The notes under the pieces are model-generated. The model was not told the DNA's origin and ran no database searches. It was given only the letters and a program-made list of their open reading frames with translations. From JBGCEZ01 sp045106735 (lineage in GTDB: Bacteria > Planctomycetota > Phycisphaerae > Phycisphaerales > SM1A02), in contig JBGCEZ010000003.1 of the NCBI GenBank assembly GCA_045106735.1, forward strand, positions 46,744-110,743: a DNA stretch of 64,000 nt, read 5' to 3'. A program made the translations under genes and the position numbers. This document shows positions 1-7,694 of this stretch, piece by piece; positions within the stretch are counted from its first letter, which is position 1; every line of letters starts with the position of its first letter.

Positions 1-133
1 TGGCATCCGCGCCATCGGTCGCGTCGAGCGAGTCCGTCGCGTGCGCCGCTTCTTGCCGCTGCAGCAATCGCCAGGTCATGATGCCTACGGCAATCATGCC
101 GACGACGATGAACAGGCTCTTGAGCAGGGCCAT
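1..133 (-). CDS. N-terminal fragment of a small membrane-anchored protein (runs off the left edge)
   Basis: The ATG (complement of 131-133) overlaps the TGA of the upstream flavoprotein gene as TGATG, so it is translationally coupled and probably the last gene visible in the 2-oxoacid dehydrogenase operon. Only about 44 residues are in the window. They start with MALLKSLF, form one hydrophobic helix (residues 2-20) followed by TWRLLQRQ, and then become hydrophilic (EAAHATDSLDATDGADA). This is an uncleaved signal anchor or the first helix of a larger membrane protein. The family cannot be recognised from this piece. A membrane protein of the TVP38/TMEM64 type, which sometimes accompanies E3-like flavoproteins, is only a guess. 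Confidence 0.6.
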   Translation of the reverse strand, partial: MALLKSLFIVVGMIAVGIMTWRLLQRQEAAHATDSLDATDGADA

Positions 134-1482
134 CAGGCGCGGACCGTACGGGGGGCGGCGGATGGGCTGGCGCTCGAATCCGAGCCTTCGGCCGCGGCGG
201 CCGCGACCCGGGCGATCGTCGTCGACAGGGCGGTACGGCAGGGCCGGGCGATGCCGGCAAGATCCGCCGGCTCGGCCGCCATCTCGACCGCGAGCAGCAG
301 CTCGTTGAACTCCGGGGCGCGGCCGCCGGCGACCACGGCGGCGGCGACCAGCAGCCCCGATGCACGGTCAACGCCGAGTCGGCACCACGCGGCGGTCGAC
401 GCACTGGCGGCAGCATCGGCAGCGCGCTCGCCGGTGAACCAAAGAATGTCGTCGGCCCCGTCCGCCGCGTCCGGATCCTCCGGCGAGGGACCGCACCAGG
501 CGACGAACGCGGCGCCGCCGCTGGGGCAAGTGCCGAACTGGATGGCCGCGCTGGGCAGCGGATCGATCCACTGGCCGGGTTCGCCGCACGCGCCGGCCGC
601 GGCGAGCCGGCCGCTGGCCGCCCACTCGGCGTCGGTGCGCGGTCCCGGGCCGCCATCGATGCGGATCGAAGGGCCAGCGGCAAAGACCCGTGGGTCGGCG
701 GTGCGCAGCGATGCGTCAACCGGGAAGGCGCCGTCCTGAAACGTGACGCCGGTGGCATCGAGTCGCAGTTCGCCCGGAGCCGGACTGGCCGAGGTGCCGG
801 TGAAGATGCGGTCGACGATGCGTGGCGCGACGTCGTCGCCGGCGACGGTGAGTCGGGCGCCGCTCTGCGCGGCGGTCAGCACTCCGCTGGGCGGCTCAAC
901 GATCATGCGTTCGGCCAACAACGCGGCCATGCGGGCCCGCAGGTCGGCGTCGACGTCGGGGAGCAGGCCGTCGGCGCCCGGCACCAACGTGATCCGGTCG
1001 GCGGACTCCGGCGTTCGGCCGGCGAGCGTGGCGGCGGCGGCGATGTCGGCGACGGAACCCCCGGCCACAAGGACGGCGATTGCGTCGGCGCCGCCCGCGT
1101 CGTGTTCTTCCAGATCGTCGGCGATCAGATTCGCCGTGGAACGGTGGTGCTCAGCGACGTCCGCGGCCCAGGCCGGCGCGGCTGGCAGGCCGTCAATCGC
1201 CAGAATCGCCCGGCGGAATCGCAGCCGCGGAATCAGGGCGTTGTCGGGAATGGCCAGTGACCGTCCGTCGCGAAAAACGGCATCCCCGGGCACCACGGTG
1301 ATGCCAGCGGCTTGGCAGTCGTCCAGATCGGGACCCGCGCCGGCGACGCGTTGCCCATCTCCGTGGGTCACCAGTGCCACGGTGCGCCCGCGGTCCGCCG
1401 CCTCCAAGGCCGCGGCAATGCCGGCGGCGCCGGCGCCGATGACGGCCACGTCGACCTGCGTCGTGAATTCTCCGACGACCAT
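133..1482 (-). CDS. Degenerate dihydrolipoamide dehydrogenase-like (E3-like) flavoprotein, probably catalytically inactive as an E3
   Basis: The 449-residue protein has the layout of the pyridine nucleotide-disulphide oxidoreductase family: an N-terminal FAD-binding GAGAAG at about residue 16, a central domain with a weakened dinucleotide-binding turn (VAGGSVADIA), a LRTADPRVFAAG motif near residue 262, and a C-terminal interface-like domain. The redox-active CxxxxC that should follow the first FAD motif is absent; the only nearby cysteine is in DDCQAAG. The catalytic His-Glu pair near the C terminus is replaced (ARPCRTALSTT), and the FAD-contacting Asp after FAAG is Pro. The ATG shares a base with the E2 stop (TGATG), so it occupies the operon slot expected for E3. 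Length is normal for the family and there is no frameshift. It may be a structural or regulatory pseudoenzyme. The family call is fairly sure; inactivity is inferred. Confidence 0.72.
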   Translation of the reverse strand: MVVGEFTTQVDVAVIGAGAAGIAAALEAADRGRTVALVTHGDGQRVAGAGPDLDDCQAAGITVVPGDAVFRDGRSLAIPDNALIPRLRFRRAILAIDGLPAAPAWAADVAEHHRSTANLIADDLEEHDAGGADAIAVLVAGGSVADIAAAATLAGRTPESADRITLVPGADGLLPDVDADLRARMAALLAERMIVEPPSGVLTAAQSGARLTVAGDDVAPRIVDRIFTGTSASPAPGELRLDATGVTFQDGAFPVDASLRTADPRVFAAGPSIRIDGGPGPRTDAEWAASGRLAAAGACGEPGQWIDPLPSAAIQFGTCPSGGAAFVAWCGPSPEDPDAADGADDILWFTGERAADAAASASTAAWCRLGVDRASGLLVAAAVVAGGRAPEFNELLLAVEMAAEPADLAGIARPCRTALSTTIARVAAAAAEGSDSSASPSAAPRTVRA

Positions 1483-2936
1483 CAGACGACCAGCCGGCTG
1501 GGATGCTCGAGGTCGGTGATCAGGTGGCGGATGAACGCGATCTCGACCGCGCCGTCGATCAGGCGATGGTCCATCGAGTGGCTCAGCGGCATGATGAGCC
1601 GCGGCACGACTTGTCCGTCGACCACCCACGGCATTTCGCGGGACATGCCGACGGCGAGCACCGCGACCTGCGGCGGCGTGATGATCGGCGTGGCGTATCG
1701 GCTGCCGCCCATCGCGCCTGCATTCGAGATCGTGTAGGTGGCCCCGGCCGCGTCGGCCATCTCGAACCGGCCGGCCCGGGCCTTCTCGGTCATGGCGTTC
1801 AGGTCGGCGGCGAGCAGCGAGACCGGCTTGCGGTTCGCGTCGCGAATCACCGGCGCGACGAGACCGCGCGGCGTCTGGACGCCGATCGCGATGTGCACGT
1901 GCTCGTGGTAGATGACCTGCTGATTCGCTTCGTCCCAGGACGCGTTGAAAATCGGGAAGGCCTGCAAGGCCCGGGCGACGGCGCGAATGACGAAGGGCAG
2001 CATGCCGACGCGTTCGTGGCCGTTCACTGCGGCGTTGTGCTGCTTGCGGAAGCGGTTCAGCGCCGTCACGTCGGCGTCATCGCAGTCGGTGACGTGCGGA
2101 ATGGAGCGGGCCGCATCGGTCATGACGCGAGCGATGGCCAGGCGGGTGCGGGAGAGCGCCGCGCGGTGGACGGGGCCGTGCGGGCCGTCCTCGCGGATGG
2201 CGTCGGACGGGATTTGGGCGGTGGCCCGCATGAGGTCGGCGGCCGACGGGGCGGCGGGGGCGGTCGGCGCCTGCAAGGCGGACGCGGACGCGGCCGAGGC
2301 CAGCACTGCCGCGGGCGGCGCCATCATGGGGGCGGCGAACGATGGCGACGGGCTGGCCAGGGGCGTGGCCGGCGACGCCGCGGCACCCGCGGAACCGTTG
2401 CTCGTCGGGGCCGGGCCGCCAGCGGCGGCGGCTTCAACGTCGCGGCGGAGGATGCGTCCGCCGGGCCCGGAGCCCGGGACGGTCATCAAATCGACGCCGG
2501 AGCGTCGGGCGAGCGATCGCACCGCGGGCGAGGCCGGCGGGCGGCGGCGAGGTTCGCCGGATGCGGCGGGCATCGTGGCCGGCGCGGCGGCGGCGGGGCG
2601 GTGGGCCGAGGCGGCCGCTGGCGAGGCGGCACTCGCGGCGGCAGCCACGGGGGCGGCACTGGCCGCGTCGGACGCTGCCGCCGGAGCCGATTCACCCACG
2701 CCGGGGCCGAAGCTCACCATCAGGTCGCCGACGTTGACGACCTGCTTTTCTTCCACGTGCCACGCGGCGATCGTGCCGGCGTACGGGGAGGGAATCTCCA
2801 CCGCCGCCTTGTCGGTCTCGACTTCCATGATCGGTTCGTCTTCGGCCACTGGGGCGCCGGCGGCGACGAGGATCTTGAGGATCTGACCTTCGTGGACGCC
2901 CTCGCCCAGGTCGGGAAGATGAAATTCCCTGCTCAT
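1482..2936 (-). CDS. pdhC: Dihydrolipoamide acyltransferase, E2 of a 2-oxoacid dehydrogenase complex
   Basis: The 484-residue protein has standard E2 architecture. A single lipoyl domain occupies residues 1-80 with the lipoylated Lys in the ETDKA motif. An Ala/Pro-rich linker follows, then a peripheral subunit-binding domain around residues 135-170 (SPAVRSLARRSGVDL, GPGGRILRRDV), a second flexible linker, and the catalytic domain to the end. The active-site motif DHRLIDG lies at about residues 456-462, keeping the catalytic His and Asp. The domain forms the complex core and transfers the acyl group from lipoyl-lysine to CoA. It follows E1 alpha and E1 beta and is coupled to the E3-like gene by TGATG. 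Whether the substrate is pyruvate, a branched-chain oxoacid or phenylpyruvate cannot be read from the sequence. Confidence 0.93.
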   Translation of the reverse strand: MSREFHLPDLGEGVHEGQILKILVAAGAPVAEDEPIMEVETDKAAVEIPSPYAGTIAAWHVEEKQVVNVGDLMVSFGPGVGESAPAAASDAASAAPVAAAASAASPAAASAHRPAAAAPATMPAASGEPRRRPPASPAVRSLARRSGVDLMTVPGSGPGGRILRRDVEAAAAGGPAPTSNGSAGAAASPATPLASPSPSFAAPMMAPPAAVLASAASASALQAPTAPAAPSAADLMRATAQIPSDAIREDGPHGPVHRAALSRTRLAIARVMTDAARSIPHVTDCDDADVTALNRFRKQHNAAVNGHERVGMLPFVIRAVARALQAFPIFNASWDEANQQVIYHEHVHIAIGVQTPRGLVAPVIRDANRKPVSLLAADLNAMTEKARAGRFEMADAAGATYTISNAGAMGGSRYATPIITPPQVAVLAVGMSREMPWVVDGQVVPRLIMPLSHSMDHRLIDGAVEIAFIRHLITDLEHPSRLVV

Positions 2937-3000
2937 CGTGCGTCATCCAACGGGATTCGGGAAAAGGGATGGTGACCGTCGCGGGCGGCGGTCGTTTGGG

Positions 3001-3097
3001 CATCGGTCATTCGGTCGTGCGGTCGTGCGGTCGTGCGGTCGTCGGTCATGCGGTCGTGCGGTCATCGGTCGTGCGGTCATCGGTCACGCGGTCATCA
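3001..3097. repeat. Short tandem repeat in the E1 beta-E2 spacer
   Basis: Degenerate head-to-tail copies of a 7-9 bp unit of the type cggtcgtg/cggtcatg fill most of the 247-bp spacer between the E1 beta stop and the E2 start. No start codon with a ribosome-binding site and no T-tract terminator was seen in it. The E2 start at 2936 has only a weak GGA about 11 nt upstream. Confidence 0.85.
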
Positions 3098-3183
3098 GGC
3101 ATCGACCGTTCGGGCATCGGTCACCCTGGCTTCGGACGCATGCACATCCGGCTCGGCCGGCGAGCTCCCGTCCGACCCCTCGA

Positions 3184-4170
3184 TCACGGATCGAAACGCA
3201 TCGTCTCGCGGATGGCCTCGGCGATCGAGTCCGGATCGGGGAGGTAGTGCTCTTCGACCTGCAGGAACGGGAAGTGGATGTCGAAGCCCGTCACACGCCG
3301 GATCGGGGCGATCAGGTGTTCGAAGGCCGTCTCGTTGAGTCGGGCGATCACTTCGGCGCCGATGCCGCAGGTTCGTGGGCCTTCGTGCACCACCACGCAT
3401 CGGCCGGTGCGCCGCACGCTTTCGGCCATCGTCTGCGTGTCCATCGGGCTCACCGACAGCAGGTCGACCACTTCGCAGTCGATGCCGTCGAGGTCCGCCA
3501 GGTCGTCGACGGCTTCGGTCACCCGTTGCATCATCGCGCCGTACGCGATGACCGTGAGGTCCGTGCCGGGGCGGGCGATGCGGGCCTTGCCGATCTCGAG
3601 CGTCTCGGCTTCGTCCGGCACGTCCTCGCGGAACGCGCGGTACACACTCTTGGGCTCGTAGAAGACGACCGGATCCGGGTCGGCGATCGCGGCGGCGAGC
3701 AGGGCCCGGGCATTGCGGGGGCCCGACGGGATCACGCACTTGAGCCCGGGGGTGTGCACCCAGTACGCCTCGCGCGATTCACTGTGGTGTTCGACCGCGC
3801 GGATGCCGCCGCCGTATGGGGCGCGCATCACCATCGACATCGGATAGCGATTCCGCGAGCGATGCCGCAGCCGGGCCATGTTCTGTTCGATCTGATCGAA
3901 GGCCTGGAGCGTGAAGCCGGAGAACTGAATCTCGGCCACCGGGCGCAGGCCGGCCGCGGCCATGCCCACGGCGGTACCCATGATGCCGCACTCGGCCAGG
4001 GGCGTGTCCATGACCCGCTTGCGGCCGTACTTTTCGAGCAGGCCCTTGGTGACGCGGAAGACGCCGCCGTTGACGGCGATGTCCTCGCCCATCATCAGCA
4101 CGCGATCGTCGGCGGCCATGGCTTCGTCCAGGGCGAGATTGATCGCCTCAACCATTGTTCGCTGGGGCAT
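3184..4170 (-). CDS. pdhB: 2-oxoacid dehydrogenase E1 component, beta subunit
   Basis: The 328-residue protein matches the E1 beta (transketolase Pyr plus C-terminal) family over its full length. Recognisable segments are the N-terminal ALDEAMAADDRVLMMGEDI, the TPLAECGIMGTAVGMAAAG block that contributes the conserved Glu for thiamine diphosphate activation, MRAPYGGGIRAVEHHSESREA, and the C-terminal VHEGPRTCGIGAEV and RVTGFDIHFPF motifs. With the alpha subunit it decarboxylates a 2-oxoacid and reductively acylates the E2 lipoyl group in the cytoplasm. Its ATG overlaps the alpha stop (TGATG), with GGGAG about 9 nt upstream inside the alpha gene, so the two subunits are translationally coupled. 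Context next to the phenylacetate genes makes a branched-chain or phenylpyruvate substrate possible. Confidence 0.94.
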   Translation of the reverse strand: MPQRTMVEAINLALDEAMAADDRVLMMGEDIAVNGGVFRVTKGLLEKYGRKRVMDTPLAECGIMGTAVGMAAAGLRPVAEIQFSGFTLQAFDQIEQNMARLRHRSRNRYPMSMVMRAPYGGGIRAVEHHSESREAYWVHTPGLKCVIPSGPRNARALLAAAIADPDPVVFYEPKSVYRAFREDVPDEAETLEIGKARIARPGTDLTVIAYGAMMQRVTEAVDDLADLDGIDCEVVDLLSVSPMDTQTMAESVRRTGRCVVVHEGPRTCGIGAEVIARLNETAFEHLIAPIRRVTGFDIHFPFLQVEEHYLPDPDSIAEAIRETMRFDP

Positions 4171-5354
4171 CAGAGCACTCCCTTGCGCTTCAGGCGAGCC
4201 ATGTACTCGTCCTTCTGTTCCTGCAGTTCCGGCGGCATCGATTCAAACATGAAGTCGAAGACTTCTTCGGGGGCCGCGCGGCGTTCGGCGTCGAATCGTT
4301 CGCGGGCCGAACGCACCTGCGCCTCGCAGCTCTCGTTGACCTCGGCCACGCCGGCTTCGTCGATGAGTCCGCGCTTGATGAGGTAGCGCTCGAAGCGGGC
4401 GATCGGATCGCGCTTGGTCCAGGCCTCGGCTTCCTCGTCCGTCCGGTAGACGGTGGGATCGTCGGCGGTGGTGTGCACGCCCATGCGGTACGTGACCGCC
4501 TCGACCAAGGTCGGGCCGCCGCCGGTGCGGGCCCGCTCGGTGGCTTCCTTCATCGCCGCGAGCATGGCGAGGATGTCGTTGCCGTCGGCCCGGATCGAGG
4601 GGATGCCGAAGCCGACGCCGCGCTGGGCGAGGACCTCGTGGGCACACTGTTCTTCGGTCGGCATCGAGATCGCGTAGCCATTGTTCTCGACGCAGAAGAC
4701 GACGGGGGCCTTGTTCACCGCGGCAAAGTTGAACGCTTCGCCGGCGGCGCCCTGGCTCATCGCTCCGTCGCCGAAGTTCACCATCACGATGCCCGGATCG
4801 TCCTGGTACTGCATGGCCATGCCCAGGCCGACCGCCGGGAGCAGGTGCGAACCGATGACGATGCAGAAAGGCATGTCGCGCACGCCCGGGGGCGGGGCAA
4901 AGCCTTCGTGGTATCCGGCCCAGAGCTTGAACAGCCGTTCCATCTCCCAGCCGCGCCAAATCTGGGCACCGAAGGAGCGGTACGAGGGGCTGAACCAATC
5001 CTGGTCGCCGAGCAGCGCGACCTGGCCGATCTGCGTCGCCTCTTGGCCAAAGCCGGGGGCGAAGGTGCCCATCTGGCCCTGGCGCTGCATGTTGAGCATT
5101 CGCACGTCAAAGACGCGGGTGAGCACCATGCCGCGGTGGATCTGGAGGAGGGCATCATCGGCCACGCCCGGATCGCTGTCGGGATCGGCGCTGTCGTCGG
5201 CCCGCAGCACGGAAATCGAGCGGATGGACGGGGCGGGAATGGCGCCGCTGGTCACGACCGGCGGTTCGCCGTGGTGGCGCTTGGATTCCACGGTCGGCAG
5301 CGGCTCATCACCGGGGGATGGGGCGGTGCCGCGGGGGGCGTCAATGGTGCTCAT
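4170..5354 (-). CDS. pdhA: 2-oxoacid dehydrogenase E1 component, alpha subunit
   Basis: The 394-residue protein starts at MSTIDAPRG; this ATG is preceded by GAGAGG at a good distance, whereas the open frame upstream of it lacks such a signal. After a disordered N-terminal 65 residues the dehydrogenase E1 domain begins (RQGQMGTFAPGFGQEA near 91-106). The thiamine-diphosphate motif runs from GDG at 195-197 to NN at 224-225. HTTADDPTVYR is the phosphorylation-loop region typical of alpha subunits. The protein pairs with the beta subunit encoded immediately downstream. The 282-bp gap to paaD, holding its own ribosome-binding site, makes this the first gene of the dehydrogenase sub-operon. Confidence 0.94.
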   Translation of the reverse strand: MSTIDAPRGTAPSPGDEPLPTVESKRHHGEPPVVTSGAIPAPSIRSISVLRADDSADPDSDPGVADDALLQIHRGMVLTRVFDVRMLNMQRQGQMGTFAPGFGQEATQIGQVALLGDQDWFSPSYRSFGAQIWRGWEMERLFKLWAGYHEGFAPPPGVRDMPFCIVIGSHLLPAVGLGMAMQYQDDPGIVMVNFGDGAMSQGAAGEAFNFAAVNKAPVVFCVENNGYAISMPTEEQCAHEVLAQRGVGFGIPSIRADGNDILAMLAAMKEATERARTGGGPTLVEAVTYRMGVHTTADDPTVYRTDEEAEAWTKRDPIARFERYLIKRGLIDEAGVAEVNESCEAQVRSARERFDAERRAAPEEVFDFMFESMPPELQEQKDEYMARLKRKGVL

Positions 5355-5636
5355 GGGGCCTCTCTCACGGTCAGGGGGGCGACGACCTGGGGCGTGCCGG
5401 GGCCGGCCCACCGTCGGGACCCCCGAGGATACGAAGCGCGGGCTCCGCCGGCCAATGGAGCGGAATTCCGCCTCTCGAGGGCCGGCCGGCCGGTTGGCGG
5501 GCTGGCTGGTGGGCTCATGGCGAGGGCCATGGGCAGCATCGGCGGAAGCGATGGCGGCGGCCTGCCCCGGCGGGCCCCGCCTTGGGTTGGAGGCCGATCA
5601 CGGTCGACGGAACGCCACGCGGACGCTCGCCGCGCT

Positions 5637-6179
5637 TCAGATCTTCTTCATGTGCTCGAACTGCTGGCGGCAGGCTTCGCAGTACCAGATCATTCGGCAG
5701 CGGGTGGGGCCGAAGGGGCTGTCGAGCCGGGTCTGCGTCGCCTTGCAGTACGGGCACGCCACAGCGCTGGCCGTCAGCGGCACCGTTCCGTCGTGCCCCG
5801 GGACGGGCAGCCGCGAGCCGTGCTCGGGCACCGTGATCCCGTGGCCGGACAGTTCTTCGCGTCCGCGGTCGGTGATGCGTTCGACGGTCCACGGCGGGTC
5901 GAAGACGAACGACACGTCGACGTCCGAAACGCCGTCCACTTCGGCGACCTTCGCGCGGACATCGGTCTCGATCATGTCGAGGGCCGGGCAGCCGACGAAG
6001 GTCGGCAGCAGGCGGATGCGCACCTGGCCGGCGTTGCCGTCGGCATCCACGTCGGCTTCTTCCACCAGGCCGAGGTCGACGATCGAAATCGGCATCTCGG
6101 GGTCAGGAATCGACCGCAAGACCTCGTGGACCCGCAGGCCGAGGGGGCCGGAATCGCGCAATCGTTCGGCCGCGCTCAC
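5637..6179 (-). CDS. paaD: Phenylacetyl-CoA epoxidase assembly subunit PaaD
   Basis: The 180-residue protein is read from GTG at 6179, which overlaps the paaC stop as GTGA; no ATG fits the family start. An N-terminal MIP18/DUF59 domain (VHEVLRSIPDPEMPISIVDLGLV, LLPTFVGCPALDMI) is followed by a C-terminal zinc-ribbon-like segment with cysteines at 142, 145, 161, 167 and 170. Both halves are characteristic of PaaD. PaaD is not part of the purified epoxidase core but is needed for its activity, probably through iron-sulfur or di-iron maturation. It is the last paa gene visible here; paaE, the reductase that usually follows, is not present. Confidence 0.95.
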   Translation of the reverse strand: MSAAERLRDSGPLGLRVHEVLRSIPDPEMPISIVDLGLVEEADVDADGNAGQVRIRLLPTFVGCPALDMIETDVRAKVAEVDGVSDVDVSFVFDPPWTVERITDRGREELSGHGITVPEHGSRLPVPGHDGTVPLTASAVACPYCKATQTRLDSPFGPTRCRMIWYCEACRQQFEHMKKI

Positions 6180-6973
6180 CAACGCGCTCCGGGATCTTCG
6201 CGGTACACGGCGCACATCTCGTCGAGCACTTCGATGCGGCGATCGCTGACCACACCGCGGCGTCCGCCACGGGCATCGGCATCGACGGCCGGCAAGGCGA
6301 TGCGGAAGCCGTTCGGCTCGGCGATGCCGGCGAGCGCGCGGCTCCACAGGTCCGCGGTGGACTGCGATCCGGCGGGGTAGAGCCCCGCGGACTCGAGGCT
6401 CTCGAGGCCGTCGACGGGTTCTACGAGCAGGGCGGCGTCGCCGGCCAGGGCGTCGAGGGCCGTTTGCACGCGGGTGCGGGCATCGTCGGATCGGCCGAGG
6501 CGGCGCATCCAGCCGTCCACGTGCTCGATCTGCACCTGCTGTTCGGCCAGGATCCGCTTGGCCAGGCCGGCCAGCAGCGGCTCGTTCGACTGGGCCAGAC
6601 GGCCGAGGCGAATCTCTTCGAAGTGCGCGACGTAGAACTGCCGGGCGATGGCCAGGGCCCAGTCGAATTCGTCGGCCCGTTCAGTGATCGACGCCGCGCG
6701 GTACTCGGCCGGGGCGCGGCCGAACGCGAGATCGTCGGCCCGCGTGCCGGTGAGCGATTCGAGGTACTGGAAAATGGCCTGCGCGTGGGCGATGTCGTCC
6801 TGGGCCAGGGCGCTGAAGGCGATGTCCTCTTCCAACGTGGGCGCGAGGCCGGTCCAGTCGCTGTTGAGGTGACCGAGCATCAGCTTGTCGTCGGCCAGGC
6901 TGAGCAACAGGGTCTGCCACGCGGGGAGCAGGGCGGCGTCAACGTTCGGGCGTTCCGTACGGGCGGCGGGCAT
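6176..6973 (-). CDS. paaC: Phenylacetyl-CoA epoxidase structural subunit PaaC
   Basis: The 265-residue all-helical ferritin-like protein matches PaaC: LLSLADDKLMLGHLNSDWTGLAPTLEEDIAFSALAQDDIAHAQ, DEFDWALAIARQFYVAHFEEIRL and the long helix around AEQQVQIEHVDGWMRRLG. PaaC is the structural partner of the catalytic PaaA in the epoxidase heterodimer and helps bind the CoA substrate. It starts 3 nt after the paaB stop and overlaps paaD by 4 nt, so B, C and D form a tightly coupled unit. Confidence 0.95.
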   Translation of the reverse strand: MPAARTERPNVDAALLPAWQTLLLSLADDKLMLGHLNSDWTGLAPTLEEDIAFSALAQDDIAHAQAIFQYLESLTGTRADDLAFGRAPAEYRAASITERADEFDWALAIARQFYVAHFEEIRLGRLAQSNEPLLAGLAKRILAEQQVQIEHVDGWMRRLGRSDDARTRVQTALDALAGDAALLVEPVDGLESLESAGLYPAGSQSTADLWSRALAGIAEPNGFRIALPAVDADARGGRRGVVSDRRIEVLDEMCAVYREDPGARW

Positions 6974-6976
6974 GGC

Positions 6977-7588
6977 TCAGAATTCCTTCTTGAGGTCCGA
7001 CTTCTGGTATTCGCGGAGGGCGTCTTCGTCGCGGAACTGCTTCCACTTCTCCTTGACGATCGGCGTGTAGCCGCGGGCCAAGCGGTAGGTCTGATCGAGG
7101 TGACGCCACAGCATCTCGTCCGGCTCGCGACGCAGGACCAGGGCGTCGTCGACGACCCAGACGGCCGAAGGGGCGTCGGACTCGTGGGCGGTGCGGGCCG
7201 CGGCGAGCGCGGTCACCAGGCTCGTGGCCGAAACGGGGCTCGCGCTCAGGTACACATCGCCCGGCTTCGCCTGGGTGAACACGGCGAACGGGCGGGCATC
7301 GCCCTCGTCGCCGGTCGGGACCTCCCACGGCAGATCGGTCCCGCCGAGGGTGCGTTCGTCGATCGCAATGATCTCGCCGACCTCCTGGTCGCGGCCGTAG
7401 TGCTCGCGGGCCAGGTACATGGCGTGGTCGTTGTCGCCGGCCCGCAGCCAGCCGGCGTAGCGGAACGGAACGCCCTCCCGGAGCTGGGTGAACACCACGA
7501 ACCCGCGTGGGTCGGACTCGGGGGCGGCGTCGAAGTCGCCTTCGCCAACGGTGAAGTCGGACTCGAACGCGTCGCGGAGCTTGCTCAT
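6977..7588 (-). CDS. paaB: PaaB with two tandem PaaB domains
   Basis: The start chosen is ATG at 7588; an in-frame TTG nine codons upstream is possible, and neither has a clear Shine-Dalgarno. The 203-residue product is about twice the usual PaaB length (about 95 residues in E. coli). Residues about 28-80 form one PaaB-like unit (FVVFTQLREGVPFRYAGWL). Residues about 100-177 form a second (FAVFTQAKPGDVYLS, AVWVVDDALVLRREPDE, QTYRLARGYTPI) that aligns better with E. coli PaaB. PaaB bridges PaaAC heterodimers in the epoxidase, so a fused dimer is plausible. The gene lies downstream of an intrinsic terminator that separates it from paaA. Confidence 0.9.
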   Translation of the reverse strand: MSKLRDAFESDFTVGEGDFDAAPESDPRGFVVFTQLREGVPFRYAGWLRAGDNDHAMYLAREHYGRDQEVGEIIAIDERTLGGTDLPWEVPTGDEGDARPFAVFTQAKPGDVYLSASPVSATSLVTALAAARTAHESDAPSAVWVVDDALVLRREPDEMLWRHLDQTYRLARGYTPIVKEKWKQFRDEDALREYQKSDLKKEF

Positions 7589-7628
7589 CGGTGAGGTCCG
7601 GTTGGGAGTCGACAAGGGGTCAACTGGG

Positions 7629-7674
7629 AAACAAAACGCCGCCGGCCCACCCGAGCGGGCACTGGCCGGCGGCG
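7629..7674 (-). terminator. Intrinsic terminator between paaA and paaB
   Basis: Read on the minus strand, an 11-bp perfect GC stem (arms 7664-7674 and 7637-7647, loop about 16 nt) is followed at once by TTTTGTTT (complement of 7629-7636). It sits 20 nt past the paaA stop and about 40 nt before the paaB start. It should end or attenuate transcription coming from paaA. Confidence 0.85.
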
Positions 7675-7694
7675 ATGGATCGGAAGCGGGCGGT

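Noticed and set aside
4155..6380. 741-codon open frame antisense to E1 alpha and paaD
   Set aside because: Shadow of recognisable enzymes, no start signal and no homologous motif.
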